This document shows, in pieces, positions 5,164 to 14,094 of a stretch of 27,885 nt of DNA (its first letter is position 1; every line of letters starts with the position of its first letter). Position numbers and translations under genes: made by a program. The stretch is from a virus, in IMG/VR virus record IMGVR_UViG_3300022932_000060, positions 1-27,885 of that record. One strand, written 5' to 3'. The notes under the pieces are model-generated. The model saw nothing but the letters and a program-made list of their open reading frames with translations. It was not told where the DNA came from and did not search any database.

Positions 5164-7470
5164 ATGGCCGATAACGAAGCAACGGAACAAGCTGACTATG
5201 ATCCCTCCGTCGACAAGGAGAGTTCGAAGGCTTGGCTAAACCTCATCACCGATGCTGAGAAGGCCCTACAGGACTGGCAGGACCGCGCCGACAAGATTGA
5301 TAAGATCTATGCAGACGGCAACCGTCTATCCGCCACCGCTGACCGTCAGTTCTCGCTATTCTGGGCTAATCTCCAGGTTCTAGCGCCGTCAGTGTACTCC
5401 CGGCCTCCTGTGCCTGTTGTCGTTCCCCGCTTTCGCAACCGTGATCCTATCCGCCGAACCGCTTCCGAGCTTCTGGAGCGTGTCACCAACGTCCAGTTCG
5501 AAATGGAGGACGTAGACTCCACTATGCGCTTGATCCGTGATGATCTGGTGAGGGTTGGCCGTGGCGTTGCATGGGTTAGGTATGAGGACAAGCTAAAGCG
5601 TGAGAAGAAAAACGAACGCCTCTGTCTTGAGCATGTAGATCGACGCGACTTCCTCACCTCTCCAGCCCGTAAATGGGAAGAGGTTGATTGGGTTGCCCGC
5701 CGTGCTTGGCTCTCGAAAGAGGAAATGAAGGAGCGCTTCGAAGAGTATAGCCAAGATGCATACGAGTCAGCAGCTTATAACTCCGTCAAGCGTGATGAGC
5801 GAGACAGAGGCCATCGTGACCCTATCGAGAAGGCTGGCGTCTGGGAAATCTGGTGCAAGTCTGAAGACCGCGTTGTCTGGGTAACGGATGGCGTTGAGGA
5901 TCTGCTGGATGATGATAAGCCGCATCTCGACCTTGACAAGTTCTTTCCCTGTCCCAAGCCCGCCTATTCCACGGTACAGCCGGGGTCGCTCGTTCCTGTC
6001 CCTGATTACGTCTATTACCAAGACCAGCTAGCGGAGATCAATGAGCTTACGGGCCGCATCTCTGCGCTTGCCTCTGCTGTCCGCGTCAAGATGTTCTATC
6101 CTGGCGGAGGAGAGAAGGGCGACGTTCTAGAGACTGCAATGCGGATGAATGACGACTCCGCAATGATGATACCTGTCTCGAATTGGGCTGCGTTCGGTTC
6201 AGGTTCGGCGGATATCCTCGTTCCATTCCCCATCGACATGATAGCCAACACGATCAAGGTTTGCGTAGAGATCCGCAAGCAGCTTATCGATGACGTTTAC
6301 CAGATTACCGGCCTATCGGACATCATGCGCGGCCTCACTAATGCTAGCGAGACACTAGGCGCTCAGGAGCTAAAGAGCCAATACGGTTCCGTTCGTATCC
6401 GTGACAAGCAGGACGAGTTGGTTCGCATAGCCCGTGACCTTACGCGCCTCAGTGCAGAGGTGATGGCTGAGAACTTCGACAAGAAGACCTTGCTTGACAT
6501 GTCTCAGATGGATCTGCCCACGGATGCGGAGATCAAGAAGCAGGTCAAGGAAATCACCGACCAGCAGAAAGAGATTGCTGATGCTGCCAAGAAGCAAGTA
6601 GCCGATGCTCAAAAGAACCCGCAGATTATGGCGCAGGCGCAAGCCAATCCCGAAGAAGCTCAGGCCATGCTCCAACAGCTTCAAGAGCAAGCAAACCAGC
6701 AGATACAGCAGCTAGGCGAACAGGCTCAGAAGGTTGGCGAGACGGTTACGATTGATCAGGTCAAAAAGCTTCTGGACGATCAGCGGCTAAGACCATTCAT
6801 GTTCGATATCGAGACAGACTCGACTATTGCTCCTGACGAGAATGCTCAAAAGCAGCGGGCAACCGAGTTTATTACGGCTGTTGGTGGGTTCCTCAATCAG
6901 GCTATCTCTGCCGTCCAGCTTGTTCCTCAGACGGCCACTCTCATGGCGGACACGTTGAAATACGTTGCTAGCCAGTTCAGGGCAGGCCGTGAGCTTGACG
7001 CGACGATTGATGAATTTGCAGACCAGATGAAGGAAATGGCCTCTGCTCCCAAGCCAAATCCAGAAGCCGACGCAGCCCAAGCACAGCAGCAAGTTGAGGC
7101 GCAGAAGCTAGCGATGGAACAACAGAAGCTTGCAATGCAGCAGGAAGCCCATAAGGCCGACATTGAGACAAAGCAGGCCATCGCCAACGCTGATATCCAA
7201 AACAAAAGGGCTTTGACAGAGCATGAGGCTATGCTTTTGGATCGCAAATACGGCGAGGAAATTCAGTCTGTCATGGTCAAGAGGGCCGAGGGACAGGAAC
7301 AGCATTCCCAAAACATGCAGAAAAACACGCTTGAGATTGAAAAACTCAGGCTTTCAAACGAAAATATTGCTATAAAGGGTATCAACGACCAAGTTAGCGC
7401 ACAACAGCAGCTTGTGTTGAACGCGGAAAGTGCGGCTCAGAAGGCTAGCGAAAAGAAGGACGTAGACTAA
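5164..7470 (+). CDS. Portal protein (P22-like, about 768 aa)
   Basis: The dodecameric portal forms the DNA channel at one head vertex, docks the terminase and nucleates head assembly. Length, gene order (terminase, portal, scaffold, capsid) and the N-terminal wing region (WANLQVLAPSVYSRPP, then LIRDDLVRVGRGVAWVRYED) match long podovirus portals. Residues ~457-534 and ~629-762 are strongly Gln/Ala-rich predicted coiled coils, consistent with the long C-terminal barrel of P22-type portals. The start is taken as ATG 5164; GTG 5158 is an alternative two codons upstream, and neither has a strong Shine-Dalgarno. The stop overlaps the next gene as TAATG. Confidence 0.9.
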   Translation: MADNEATEQADYDPSVDKESSKAWLNLITDAEKALQDWQDRADKIDKIYADGNRLSATADRQFSLFWANLQVLAPSVYSRPPVPVVVPRFRNRDPIRRTASELLERVTNVQFEMEDVDSTMRLIRDDLVRVGRGVAWVRYEDKLKREKKNERLCLEHVDRRDFLTSPARKWEEVDWVARRAWLSKEEMKERFEEYSQDAYESAAYNSVKRDERDRGHRDPIEKAGVWEIWCKSEDRVVWVTDGVEDLLDDDKPHLDLDKFFPCPKPAYSTVQPGSLVPVPDYVYYQDQLAEINELTGRISALASAVRVKMFYPGGGEKGDVLETAMRMNDDSAMMIPVSNWAAFGSGSADILVPFPIDMIANTIKVCVEIRKQLIDDVYQITGLSDIMRGLTNASETLGAQELKSQYGSVRIRDKQDELVRIARDLTRLSAEVMAENFDKKTLLDMSQMDLPTDAEIKKQVKEITDQQKEIADAAKKQVADAQKNPQIMAQAQANPEEAQAMLQQLQEQANQQIQQLGEQAQKVGETVTIDQVKKLLDDQRLRPFMFDIETDSTIAPDENAQKQRATEFITAVGGFLNQAISAVQLVPQTATLMADTLKYVASQFRAGRELDATIDEFADQMKEMASAPKPNPEADAAQAQQQVEAQKLAMEQQKLAMQQEAHKADIETKQAIANADIQNKRALTEHEAMLLDRKYGEEIQSVMVKRAEGQEQHSQNMQKNTLEIEKLRLSNENIAIKGINDQVSAQQQLVLNAESAAQKASEKKDVD

Positions 7471-7961
7471 TGGGCGCTCCCGTCACCCTGGTATCAGCAG
7501 GCAATCAGGCAAACCCCGCTGGCGCTCCATACAGCGCCGCCAATCCTCTGCCAGTGGCGAGCTATAGTTCGTCCGGTACTGAGAATACGGCTCTTCCTCC
7601 AGGCCGAGCCCCCGCCGCCGCCTCTGTTCCTGTTGTCTCCAGTACTGAGGATTTCGCAAGGCTTGGCTCTATCGCCTTTGGTGGTGGTACAGCTACGGTA
7701 ACCTCTGTAACATCTGCTGCTGCGACCACACCTTTAAAAGCTGCCAACACTGCCCGAACCGGCATCACCATTGCAAATGATAGCACTTCGATCCTTTACG
7801 TTCTCATGGGTACAGGTACGGCAAGCGCGACGAACTACAGCTTTGCTCTCCCGGCCAAGGGAACCGTTCCGTCTGATCGCACCATCTCAGGCTATACAGG
7901 GGCAATTCAAGGCTTCTGGGTTTCCGCAAATGGTTTCGCAATGGTCACTGAGGTTGCATAA
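7470..7961 (+). CDS. Probable virion structural/decoration protein (163 aa)
   Basis: It starts in a TAATG overlap with the portal stop. The first ~65 residues are Ala/Pro/Ser-rich and likely extended. The second half (GITIANDSTSILYVLMGTG, then YTGAIQGFWVSANGFAMVTEV) is all-beta and resembles small structural proteins found beside portal genes in many phages. I infer a virion surface or head-associated role from composition and position; no precise family name can be given. Confidence 0.55.
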   Translation: MGAPVTLVSAGNQANPAGAPYSAANPLPVASYSSSGTENTALPPGRAPAAASVPVVSSTEDFARLGSIAFGGGTATVTSVTSAAATTPLKAANTARTGITIANDSTSILYVLMGTGTASATNYSFALPAKGTVPSDRTISGYTGAIQGFWVSANGFAMVTEVA

Positions 7962-8392
7962 TGCCTACTTCCATAACGCCGGTCCCTGTTGACCCAAACT
8001 CTATCCCGCTCCCAGCCATAGCTATGCCTCCTGGCGTAGCTGACACTGGTACACTGGGCACTAGCCCCCGGTATGCCTTGGGTGACCACACTCATGCTTC
8101 GAAAGCCCGCAAAGAAATAAAAGTAATGGGTTCGGCTGCGTCTACATATACTTGGACATACCCCGTCTCATTCGGCTCTGGAGTCGTCCCTATCGTCTCT
8201 GCAATCGTTCAGGTTGCGAGCGGCAATACGGATTTGTTCAACGTCCAGATCGTAGGCACACCGAGTAATACGCAGTGCACGTTCCAGATTAACCGCGTTT
8301 CCGCTGGCCTTTTGGCGCTTCTGCTTGGCGCATTGTCGCTTAATCCTACGCCTGTAGCCGCAACTCTTCACTGTATTGCATTGGAGCCATAA
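7961..8392 (+). CDS. Probable virion appendage protein with GDHTH motif (143 aa)
   Basis: TAATG-coupled at both ends. Residues 39-48 contain ALGDHTHASK, a short motif frequent in phage tail-appendage and collar-like proteins, where it ends the N-terminal attachment segment. The following ~95 residues are beta-rich (ASTYTWTYPVSFGSGVVPIVSAIV) with a hydrophobic Leu/Ala stretch near the C-terminus. It is likely a structural adaptor for the downstream SGNH protein; this is inference from coupling and motif. Confidence 0.55.
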   Translation: MPTSITPVPVDPNSIPLPAIAMPPGVADTGTLGTSPRYALGDHTHASKARKEIKVMGSAASTYTWTYPVSFGSGVVPIVSAIVQVASGNTDLFNVQIVGTPSNTQCTFQINRVSAGLLALLLGALSLNPTPVAATLHCIALEP

Positions 8393-8571
8393 TGGCTGGA
8401 GAGCTAACCACATTTGCTCTGTCTCAGGGCATCGGCCTAGTCACGGGAGCGGGGGTGCCTGACACGATCGTCATTGACGGCAAAACCTACAATCTCCTCA
8501 CCAGCCGCACGACCGGCGAATACTTAACCAGCCGCACGACCGGCGAGCCAATCTATGGGAGAGCCGCATAA
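8392..8571 (+). CDS. Small protein with TSRTTGE tandem repeat (59 aa)
   Basis: Fully enclosed by TAATG overlaps (8390-8394 and 8569-8573), which strongly supports translation. The C-terminal third consists of two copies of a 9-residue unit, TSRTTGE-YL and TSRTTGE-PI, produced by a near-exact DNA repeat with a 27-base period. No family recognised. It may be a linker or minor virion component of the cassette ending in the SGNH hydrolase. Confidence 0.6.
   Translation: MAGELTTFALSQGIGLVTGAGVPDTIVIDGKTYNLLTSRTTGEYLTSRTTGEPIYGRAA
8500..8546 (+). repeat. Tandem direct repeat, 27-bp period
   Basis: The 20-base unit ACCAGCCGCACGACCGGCGA occurs at 8500-8519 and again at 8527-8546. The period is a multiple of three, so the repeat expands the protein (TSRTTGE) without shifting frame. 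It looks like a recent slippage duplication. Confidence 0.9.
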
Positions 8572-10091
8572 TGCCTACCATTCTCACAAATGACCTCGAT
8601 TTCAAACGCCGTACTGCGAAGCTGCCGCTCGTAGGTTTGCTTGACACGGTCAAGTCCGACCAGTCGCAGATATGGACTATCGTGAGTGACAGCACGGGAG
8701 TTCAGGACAGCACGACACGTTGGCCTTTTCTCGTAGCCACAGCACAGGCAACCGAGCTTGCGTCCAAAGCCAAACGCTTGGAGTTTCGGCAGCTTCGCGG
8801 TACGGCTGAACCCACAATTTTTGAATATTACAAGCCCATCTTGCTATCGGCGGGTGCTGGACCTCGAGGCATTCAATTTTCGTCGGGCACACCACGTTCG
8901 AGGTTCATTTCCACTAACAATGTCATTGCGCGCACCGGCGAAGACATCGAAATTCTCATTGCTTTTGATCCGCTGAACAACTCTCCTGCCGCGTTCGCTG
9001 CAATCGGGGGGCAGCCGGGGGCTGGCGCTGTAGCGGCTTCGTCCCCGAGTTCGCGCGGGCCGTATATAACGCAGGAGACATCCGGTAATTACAGGCTCAA
9101 CTGGAATGAGAACGGAACCGGGACTGCTGGTTCGTTTGCAGACGGGGCAGGTCGTTGGGCCGAATGGACTGCCGCTCAGTTAGGCGTAGTGCCGGGCACT
9201 CCAGTCATCGTAAAATTCACTCTTGACGCGGATAATGGCTCTGGTGGTTGGACGGCAAAAGCCTACCCGATGACTTACAGTTCCTACTTCTCAAGCTCAT
9301 CAGTTAGCAATCCAGAGGTGCAGGTCTGGGGGACGGGGCTTGCCCCCACGACTACCAGTGTCTCGCCTACTGCGGCAGTAACTACCGTAAATAAGTCGGT
9401 TGCGAACATCGAGATCGGCGCCAGAGGTGATGTCACCAGCCCCTTTTATGGCACGGTTTATAAGCTTCAAATTCATGACGGCATTGACGGCCCGCTTATC
9501 CATAGCCCAAACATTGACGATTTCACCCGGTCTACACCAACAGCAACTAGCGTTATGGTCGGGTCTTCAACTCTATACGTCTACAATGGCGCAGCGGCGG
9601 GTAAGAATTTCTCGTGGTTCGCTGGTACTGCTGCGCCCGTCGATGCATTGCGCCCTTCAAGAATTTTCATACCTGGGTCTGCACTCACGACTATTTCAAC
9701 GGGCCACAACGAAGCGTTGCTTTTTGGGCTGGACATCAAGACTGCAATTGAAACGTTTATCACAACGACGACTTTGAGGTCCCCTTGCCAAGCCCTACAT
9801 ATGATCAAGCAAAACCCGGAATTGGACCTCACGTCCACACCCTCCGCCCAATACGCGACTGCTAAACTGCATGGTCAGCGCCAAGCGCAGATGGCAAACG
9901 TGGTTGCGATGAAGGGCGGTGTGGTTTCAGATGTTTATACTGCCTTTGAGACGCACCCAGACTGGAACCCAGCGGGCAATAGATTGATGAGTAGCACAGA
10001 CCCAGCGGTACACCCTTCCGCGCCAGACGGTTACACACTGGAGGCGTCGATTGTGGCTGTGGATTTCGGATTGGTCATACCGTTCATCTGA
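8571..10091 (+). CDS. SGNH/GDSL-type hydrolase with inserted lectin-like domain, virion-associated (506 aa)
   Basis: Residues 35-43 (IWTIVSDST-G) carry the block I nucleophile motif as SDS (Ser41). Residues 378-380 (GHN) match block III, and DPAVH (Asp477 and His481), followed by Pro, matches block V. Together these give an SGNH esterase/deacetylase core. About 250-300 residues between block I and block III are beta-rich and end in a LamG/concanavalin-like pattern (GTVYKLQIHDGIDGPLIHS), suggesting a sugar-binding insertion. The likely role is to bind and de-esterify host surface polysaccharide during adsorption, though substrate is unknown. It is TAATG-coupled to three small structural genes and lies between portal and scaffold, an uncommon site for an enzyme. 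No signal peptide is seen. Confidence 0.75.
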   Translation: MPTILTNDLDFKRRTAKLPLVGLLDTVKSDQSQIWTIVSDSTGVQDSTTRWPFLVATAQATELASKAKRLEFRQLRGTAEPTIFEYYKPILLSAGAGPRGIQFSSGTPRSRFISTNNVIARTGEDIEILIAFDPLNNSPAAFAAIGGQPGAGAVAASSPSSRGPYITQETSGNYRLNWNENGTGTAGSFADGAGRWAEWTAAQLGVVPGTPVIVKFTLDADNGSGGWTAKAYPMTYSSYFSSSSVSNPEVQVWGTGLAPTTTSVSPTAAVTTVNKSVANIEIGARGDVTSPFYGTVYKLQIHDGIDGPLIHSPNIDDFTRSTPTATSVMVGSSTLYVYNGAAAGKNFSWFAGTAAPVDALRPSRIFIPGSALTTISTGHNEALLFGLDIKTAIETFITTTTLRSPCQALHMIKQNPELDLTSTPSAQYATAKLHGQRQAQMANVVAMKGGVVSDVYTAFETHPDWNPAGNRLMSSTDPAVHPSAPDGYTLEASIVAVDFGLVIPFI

Positions 10092-10174
10092 CCCCGCCCG
10101 CCAACACCATTTGCGGGGGTAGACTTATATTCCACAGTTATGTAATATCGTTACGTTCAATCAGGAAGAACGAA

Positions 10175-10522
10175 TTGCGCCAAAGATACTGTAGAAACTG
10201 CTTCAACTGGCATCAGGTCGATGAATGGCCGCTGGAGTGCTATCCAGTTCAGCCAGCCAGATCAGATGCCTTCTCATTCCCTAACGTAATCTCCGACACA
10301 ACCGAACCGCTGGAACACCCCTTGACGGGTAAGCACTACACCAGCAAGCGGGAGTTTTCGAGGATTACCAAGGAAAGAGGCTACGAGGAAGTTGGCAACG
10401 ATTCTAACCGGCTCAAGCCCCCACCGTCTCCGAAGTCAGACAAAGCAGCAATCAAAGAATCCGTTCAGAAAGCCGTAGCGCGGTTCAAGAATGGCGAACG
10501 AGTCAACCTATCAGGAAGGTGA
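10175..10522 (+). CDS. Small conserved-type phage protein with CxxC motif (115 aa), TTG start
   Basis: AGGAAG about 10163-10168 lies at good spacing before TTG at 10175, and no ATG or GTG gives a better start. The N-terminus (RQRYCRNCFNWHQ) holds a Cys-x2-Cys knuckle; the middle is polar and the C-terminal 30 residues are basic and helical. Proteins beginning with a similar CxxC-W segment occur near scaffold genes in related phages, from memory. It may be a small structural or assembly factor; function unknown. Confidence 0.6.
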   Translation: MRQRYCRNCFNWHQVDEWPLECYPVQPARSDAFSFPNVISDTTEPLEHPLTGKHYTSKREFSRITKERGYEEVGNDSNRLKPPPSPKSDKAAIKESVQKAVARFKNGERVNLSGR

Positions 10523-10525
10523 CGT

Positions 10526-10768
10526 ATGCTAACTAACCATGGACAGCTAGATTGTTTAATCTCTTGCTTTCTGGACGACCGTAAGAGGTGCGACCTCATT
10601 GAAGAAGGCGCGAAATTGAAAATAAAGGCGGCAGCAATATGGGCTACAGGTAGTGAGCGCTCCCTCATCGCTGCCATCGAACAAGAATACAATAAGCTGC
10701 ATCGCCCACGAGGCTCTCTGATGACTCCTTGGGGTAAATCTGTCCTTATTAAGAGAACGAAAGCCTAA
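10526..10768 (+). CDS. Small hypothetical protein (80 aa)
   Basis: Strong ribosome binding site (AGGAAGGTG) 3 bases after the previous stop. The product is mixed alpha-helical and basic with two cysteines (residues 10 and 14, plus one at 22) and a helix (AAIWATGSERSLIAAIEQEYNKL). No family recognised. Located just upstream of the scaffold gene, from which it is separated by 18 bases. Confidence 0.6.
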   Translation: MLTNHGQLDCLISCFLDDRKRCDLIEEGAKLKIKAAAIWATGSERSLIAAIEQEYNKLHRPRGSLMTPWGKSVLIKRTKA

Positions 10769-10786
10769 TCAGGAAGGGCTAAAAAC

Positions 10787-11935
10787 ATGTCAGACGCACT
10801 AGCACCAGTCCCCACAGAAGCAGTCATTGAGCCGCAGGCACCAAAGACGCCTGAACTCGGGAGCCAAACCCCTGTCGCTGAAAAGCCAGAGGTAAAGGCT
10901 GAGCCTGAGAAGAAGGAAGTTCCCAAGTCCAACTCCGATGCTCTCAAGGCCGCAAGTGAACGGTTGAAGGCAAAGGCTGAAGCTGAATCAAAGGCTCCCA
11001 AGGCTAAAGAAGATACTCCCAAGGTAACTACCAAGGCAGACACTGAAGCTTCCAAGGTAGAGGCCAAGCCAGACAAGACACGAGATGAGACTGGTAAATT
11101 CCAGTCCACCTATGCGGAGGCGAAAGCTCCCGTAGCGCAGGAGCAGAAGGTTGAGACTGCCGCGCCTGAACGGCGTGTTTCGCTGGAGGCTCCTGCGCGG
11201 TTCAACGAGAACGGTAAGCGCGATTGGGCAACCACTCCCGATAGCGTCAAGGAAGAGGTCCTCCGCTCTCATCGTGAGCTTGAGGAAGGCCACAAGAAAT
11301 ACAAGGAAAGCGCAGACCGCTACGAACTTCTAAGGGAATATGATGACCTAGCCCGAAAGAATGGCCGGGAAGGCGTCCACGAGTCTCTAAAGCAGATCCG
11401 TGATATCGAGGATACATTCGCCCGCGACCCAATCCAGGGTCTCAAGAAGATCACTGATCACTTCGGGATTAGCCTACCAGCCGTCGCAGCGCATATTATG
11501 GGGCAGAACCCCAATCAGCAGGTGCAGGAGGCACATTCTCGCGTTCGGGAGCTTGAAGCCAAGATCCAGCAGATGGAAACGGCAGCTAAAGTTCCGTCGA
11601 TTGTGGAACAGTTTTTCACAGAACACGAAGATGCGAAAGATTATTCCGACGATATTGCTTTTGTGCTGGAACAAGGTATAGTCAAAGACCTAGATGCTGC
11701 TTACCAATATGTTAAGCGCTTCAAGCCGCAGGCCTCAAACGCAGCGGCATCCGGCCAGCCGGTCATCCCGGCAGAAAGTGCAGTGGCTCAAACCCAGGCA
11801 CCGGCTTTAAACCCAGCAGGTTCTAAATCGGTGTCAGGAGCGCCAACCGGGGGTGTAAGCCCCGCAGCAAAGCATCCTGTCCCAGCAAACAACCGTGAAG
11901 CACTCCAACGCGCGATGGCTCGCGCTAGAGCATAA
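10787..11935 (+). CDS. Scaffolding protein (382 aa)
   Basis: Placed directly before the major capsid gene with a good AGGAAGG site, and composed as scaffolds are. Residues 1-140 are Ala/Lys/Glu/Pro-rich and disordered, 150-280 are highly helical (SHRELEEGHKKYKESADRY; REAHSRVRELEAKIQ-like coil at ~245-260), then a flexible Ala/Pro/Ser segment, and a basic C-terminal helix (REALQRAMARARA, 370-382) suited to binding coat protein. It would direct procapsid assembly and leave or be recycled before packaging. No protease domain is seen. The assignment rests on composition and synteny. Confidence 0.75.
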   Translation: MSDALAPVPTEAVIEPQAPKTPELGSQTPVAEKPEVKAEPEKKEVPKSNSDALKAASERLKAKAEAESKAPKAKEDTPKVTTKADTEASKVEAKPDKTRDETGKFQSTYAEAKAPVAQEQKVETAAPERRVSLEAPARFNENGKRDWATTPDSVKEEVLRSHRELEEGHKKYKESADRYELLREYDDLARKNGREGVHESLKQIRDIEDTFARDPIQGLKKITDHFGISLPAVAAHIMGQNPNQQVQEAHSRVRELEAKIQQMETAAKVPSIVEQFFTEHEDAKDYSDDIAFVLEQGIVKDLDAAYQYVKRFKPQASNAAASGQPVIPAESAVAQTQAPALNPAGSKSVSGAPTGGVSPAAKHPVPANNREALQRAMARARA

Positions 11936-11944
11936 GGACAGACA

Positions 11945-12973
11945 ATGCCTATTAACCCGTTGAGCCACTATCAGCAGGTTCTTTCTATGGCCTTGGAAGA
12001 TCGTTCCAGAGGCTATGAAGACCTTGTATCGAACCAGATTGCACTCTTTGCGCTGATGAAGCGTAAGGGTCTAATCAAGAACTATTCCGGCCCACGTATC
12101 CGCGAAACCCTCCAGATCGGCAAGCCGACCGGCCAGTGGTATTCCGGCTATGACTTCCTCGACAATCCTCCGGTAGAACTCTTCAATGATGCCTACTGGA
12201 CGCCTAAGATGCTGGCTGTTCCGATCTCCCTCACTAATGAGGAAATCCTGAACAACGCTGGCGAAGCTCAGATCATGGACGTTCTGGAGTCCTATATGGA
12301 CGTTGCAGAAACGACCCTGGCTGAGACGCTGGAAACCGGCCTTTACTCTGACGGCACGGCCAACAATGGCAAGCAGATCACCGGCCTTGCGGCTGCTGTT
12401 CCGATTGTCACCAATACGGGCACATACGGCGGCATCGACCGTGGTACGTATGCCCTGTGGCGGACCACCACCTTCAACGCCCAGACCATGAACACTGCAA
12501 TTGGCACTCAGGTTAACGCGGCCACTATCCGCCCATTCCTGACCCAGATCTTCCTTGCCCGTTCTCGCGCTGGCCGTTCTGCCGATATTCTGCTGATGTC
12601 CAATGAACACTATGCCGCATACGATGCCTCGCTCGTAGCTGCACAGCGTATTACTGAGCGCAGCGGCACCGGGACCATGAACGCTCTTGGCTTCAATAAC
12701 CTCGCCTATGTCGGCGCTGGTCGCGAAGTCTCGGTTGTCATGGGTGGCGGTATCGGCTCGGCCATCCCGGCAAACACCACGTTCGGCCTTGAGTCTTCCT
12801 CGCTGCGTCTCCGCGTTAACCCGCTGCGCAACATGGATAAGCTCTTCCCTGGTGACGGCATGATGCCTATTAACCAGGACGCGATTGCGCAGTTCATTGG
12901 TTGGATGGGCGAGCTGACGATGACCAATCCACTTTTCAACTGGCGCTTCTACGACTCGGATCCAGCTACGTGA
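11945..12973 (+). CDS. Major capsid protein (342 aa, HK97-fold type)
   Basis: Shell subunit of the head. It follows the scaffold by 9 bases with an AAGGA site and shows the highly regular codon use typical of an abundant protein. The N-terminal helix (SHYQQVLSMALEDRSRGYEDLVSNQ) is followed by a beta segment (RIRETLQIGKPTG), and conserved-looking patterns VPISLTNEEILNN, ETLETGLYSDGT and ILLMSNEHYAAY. The C-terminal half (GREVSVVMGG, then NPLFNWRFY) resembles coat proteins of P22-like and other podoviruses of ~340 aa. The fold is inferred from these patterns. Confidence 0.85.
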   Translation: MPINPLSHYQQVLSMALEDRSRGYEDLVSNQIALFALMKRKGLIKNYSGPRIRETLQIGKPTGQWYSGYDFLDNPPVELFNDAYWTPKMLAVPISLTNEEILNNAGEAQIMDVLESYMDVAETTLAETLETGLYSDGTANNGKQITGLAAAVPIVTNTGTYGGIDRGTYALWRTTTFNAQTMNTAIGTQVNAATIRPFLTQIFLARSRAGRSADILLMSNEHYAAYDASLVAAQRITERSGTGTMNALGFNNLAYVGAGREVSVVMGGGIGSAIPANTTFGLESSSLRLRVNPLRNMDKLFPGDGMMPINQDAIAQFIGWMGELTMTNPLFNWRFYDSDPAT

Positions 12974-12996
12974 TCGGCTAAAAGGAGAATTATCAC

Positions 12997-13305
12997 ATGC
13001 CTATTCAATCTACCCCTTCTCTTGGCGGCTCGCTCAATACCAATGGGGGCCTTGTTGGCACCCTGCCGTATTACGACAGTGGCCGTCTCGTACCGTCCCC
13101 GCCGCTTGGAACTGTATTCAAGGCCATCGACGGCCACGATTACATCTTTGCGCAGGCTTCCGCAGCTATTGCCTCCAACGTGGCGGTAGTGCTTACGGAA
13201 CCGGCAATGACGATGGCAACCGGCGCTGGCGCTTGGACCTCTCCCACGGTTACGGGCGGGGTTCCAATCAACCAGTACGCATGGTTCAAGAAGACCGCAA
13301 TCTAA
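12997..13305 (+). CDS. Probable head decoration protein (102 aa)
   Basis: Strong AAGGAGAA site and a position immediately after the major capsid gene, the usual location of small cement/decoration proteins. The product is beta-rich with an N-terminal Gly/Ser/Thr segment (STPSLGGSLNTNGG), then VFKAIDGHDYIFAQASAAIASNVAVVL. It would stabilise the expanded head surface. No family motif is decisive. Confidence 0.6.
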   Translation: MPIQSTPSLGGSLNTNGGLVGTLPYYDSGRLVPSPPLGTVFKAIDGHDYIFAQASAAIASNVAVVLTEPAMTMATGAGAWTSPTVTGGVPINQYAWFKKTAI

Positions 13306-13311
13306 GCAATC

Positions 13312-13332
13312 AGGGGGCTGTCATGGCCCCCT
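13312..13332 (+). terminator. Hairpin after capsid/decoration genes (partial terminator?)
   Basis: A 7-bp G/C-rich stem (AGGGGGC at 13312-13318 with GCCCCCT at 13326-13332) with a 7-base loop lies in the gap after the decoration gene. There is no proper T run (TCCTCC follows), so it may only partly terminate or may protect the abundant capsid mRNA from 3' exonucleases. Confidence 0.45.
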
Positions 13333-13365
13333 TCCTCCATTCAGGCACCTATAAGGAATTCACCT

Positions 13366-14094
13366 ATGGCAAATGAAGCTAGCCGCATTGTCGCAACCTT
13401 CGAAAACTGGCCTGTTCCGAATGAGTCCAAGACCAAGGAAGAAGGCCGTCCAATCTTTGACGACATGGAAGTTGTCCGCATTCATATGAGCGGCGATCGC
13501 CTCCAGTCTCCTGTATTCCCTGCCAACTCTGAAGTATCAGGTGGTATTGAAGACCCGGAAACCGGCCTTACGCGTCCTGGCACCTATGCTGAGAAGTACG
13601 CCAAGCAGTATGAGCAGTTCAAGAAGGGCGAGCGCCAGACCAAGAGCGGCACACCTATTGAGGCCCTTCCTTTCCTCACCCCTGCCAAGATCAAGGAGCT
13701 TAAAGGCCTGAACATCTTCACGGCTGAGGCTCTTGCGGATCTGGACGGCCAGCCGCTCAAGTCTCTGGGGCAGGGCGGTCTTGACTGGAAAAACCAGACT
13801 CGCGCCTATCTCGACAACGCAGCAGGTTCCGCGAACGTGACCAAGATGGCTTCCGAACTTGAGTTCTACAAGGCAGAAAACGAGCGCCTCCGCAACGAGC
13901 AGTCTCAGTTCAACGGTATTATTGAGACCGAACGCCTGACGACCAATCTAGGCTACGGCACGGCTCTTGAGGGCAAGTCCGACGAAGAGCTTAAGGAATA
14001 CATCAAGGAGAAATCCGGCAAGCGTCCGCAGGGCAATCCTTCTCGCGCTACCTTGCTCGCTGTTGCTCAGGAATTGACCACCGAAAAGGAATAA
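13366..14094 (+). CDS. Virion-associated hypothetical protein (242 aa)
   Basis: AAGGA site at good spacing. The N-terminal half is mixed and polar (FENWPVPNESKTKEEGRPIF), and the region ~160-185 is a predicted coiled coil (ASELEFYKAENERLRNEQ). A segment EALPFLTPAKIKELKGLNIFTAEALADL resembles a helix-hairpin-helix-like turn, TPAKIKELKG-LNI. Proteins of this layout occur between capsid and neck genes in podoviruses, but I cannot name the family. A minor head or assembly role is inferred. Confidence 0.55.
   Translation: MANEASRIVATFENWPVPNESKTKEEGRPIFDDMEVVRIHMSGDRLQSPVFPANSEVSGGIEDPETGLTRPGTYAEKYAKQYEQFKKGERQTKSGTPIEALPFLTPAKIKELKGLNIFTAEALADLDGQPLKSLGQGGLDWKNQTRAYLDNAAGSANVTKMASELEFYKAENERLRNEQSQFNGIIETERLTTNLGYGTALEGKSDEELKEYIKEKSGKRPQGNPSRATLLAVAQELTTEKE

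Noticed and set aside
10093-10119. CCCCGC/GCGGGG hairpin after the SGNH gene
   Set aside because: The loop is 15 bases long and no T run follows, so it is not called a terminator; it may still slow ribosomes or polymerase.
12071-12610. 179-aa open frame on the minus strand
   Set aside because: It mirrors the major capsid gene. Its length is explained by the strong codon bias of that gene.
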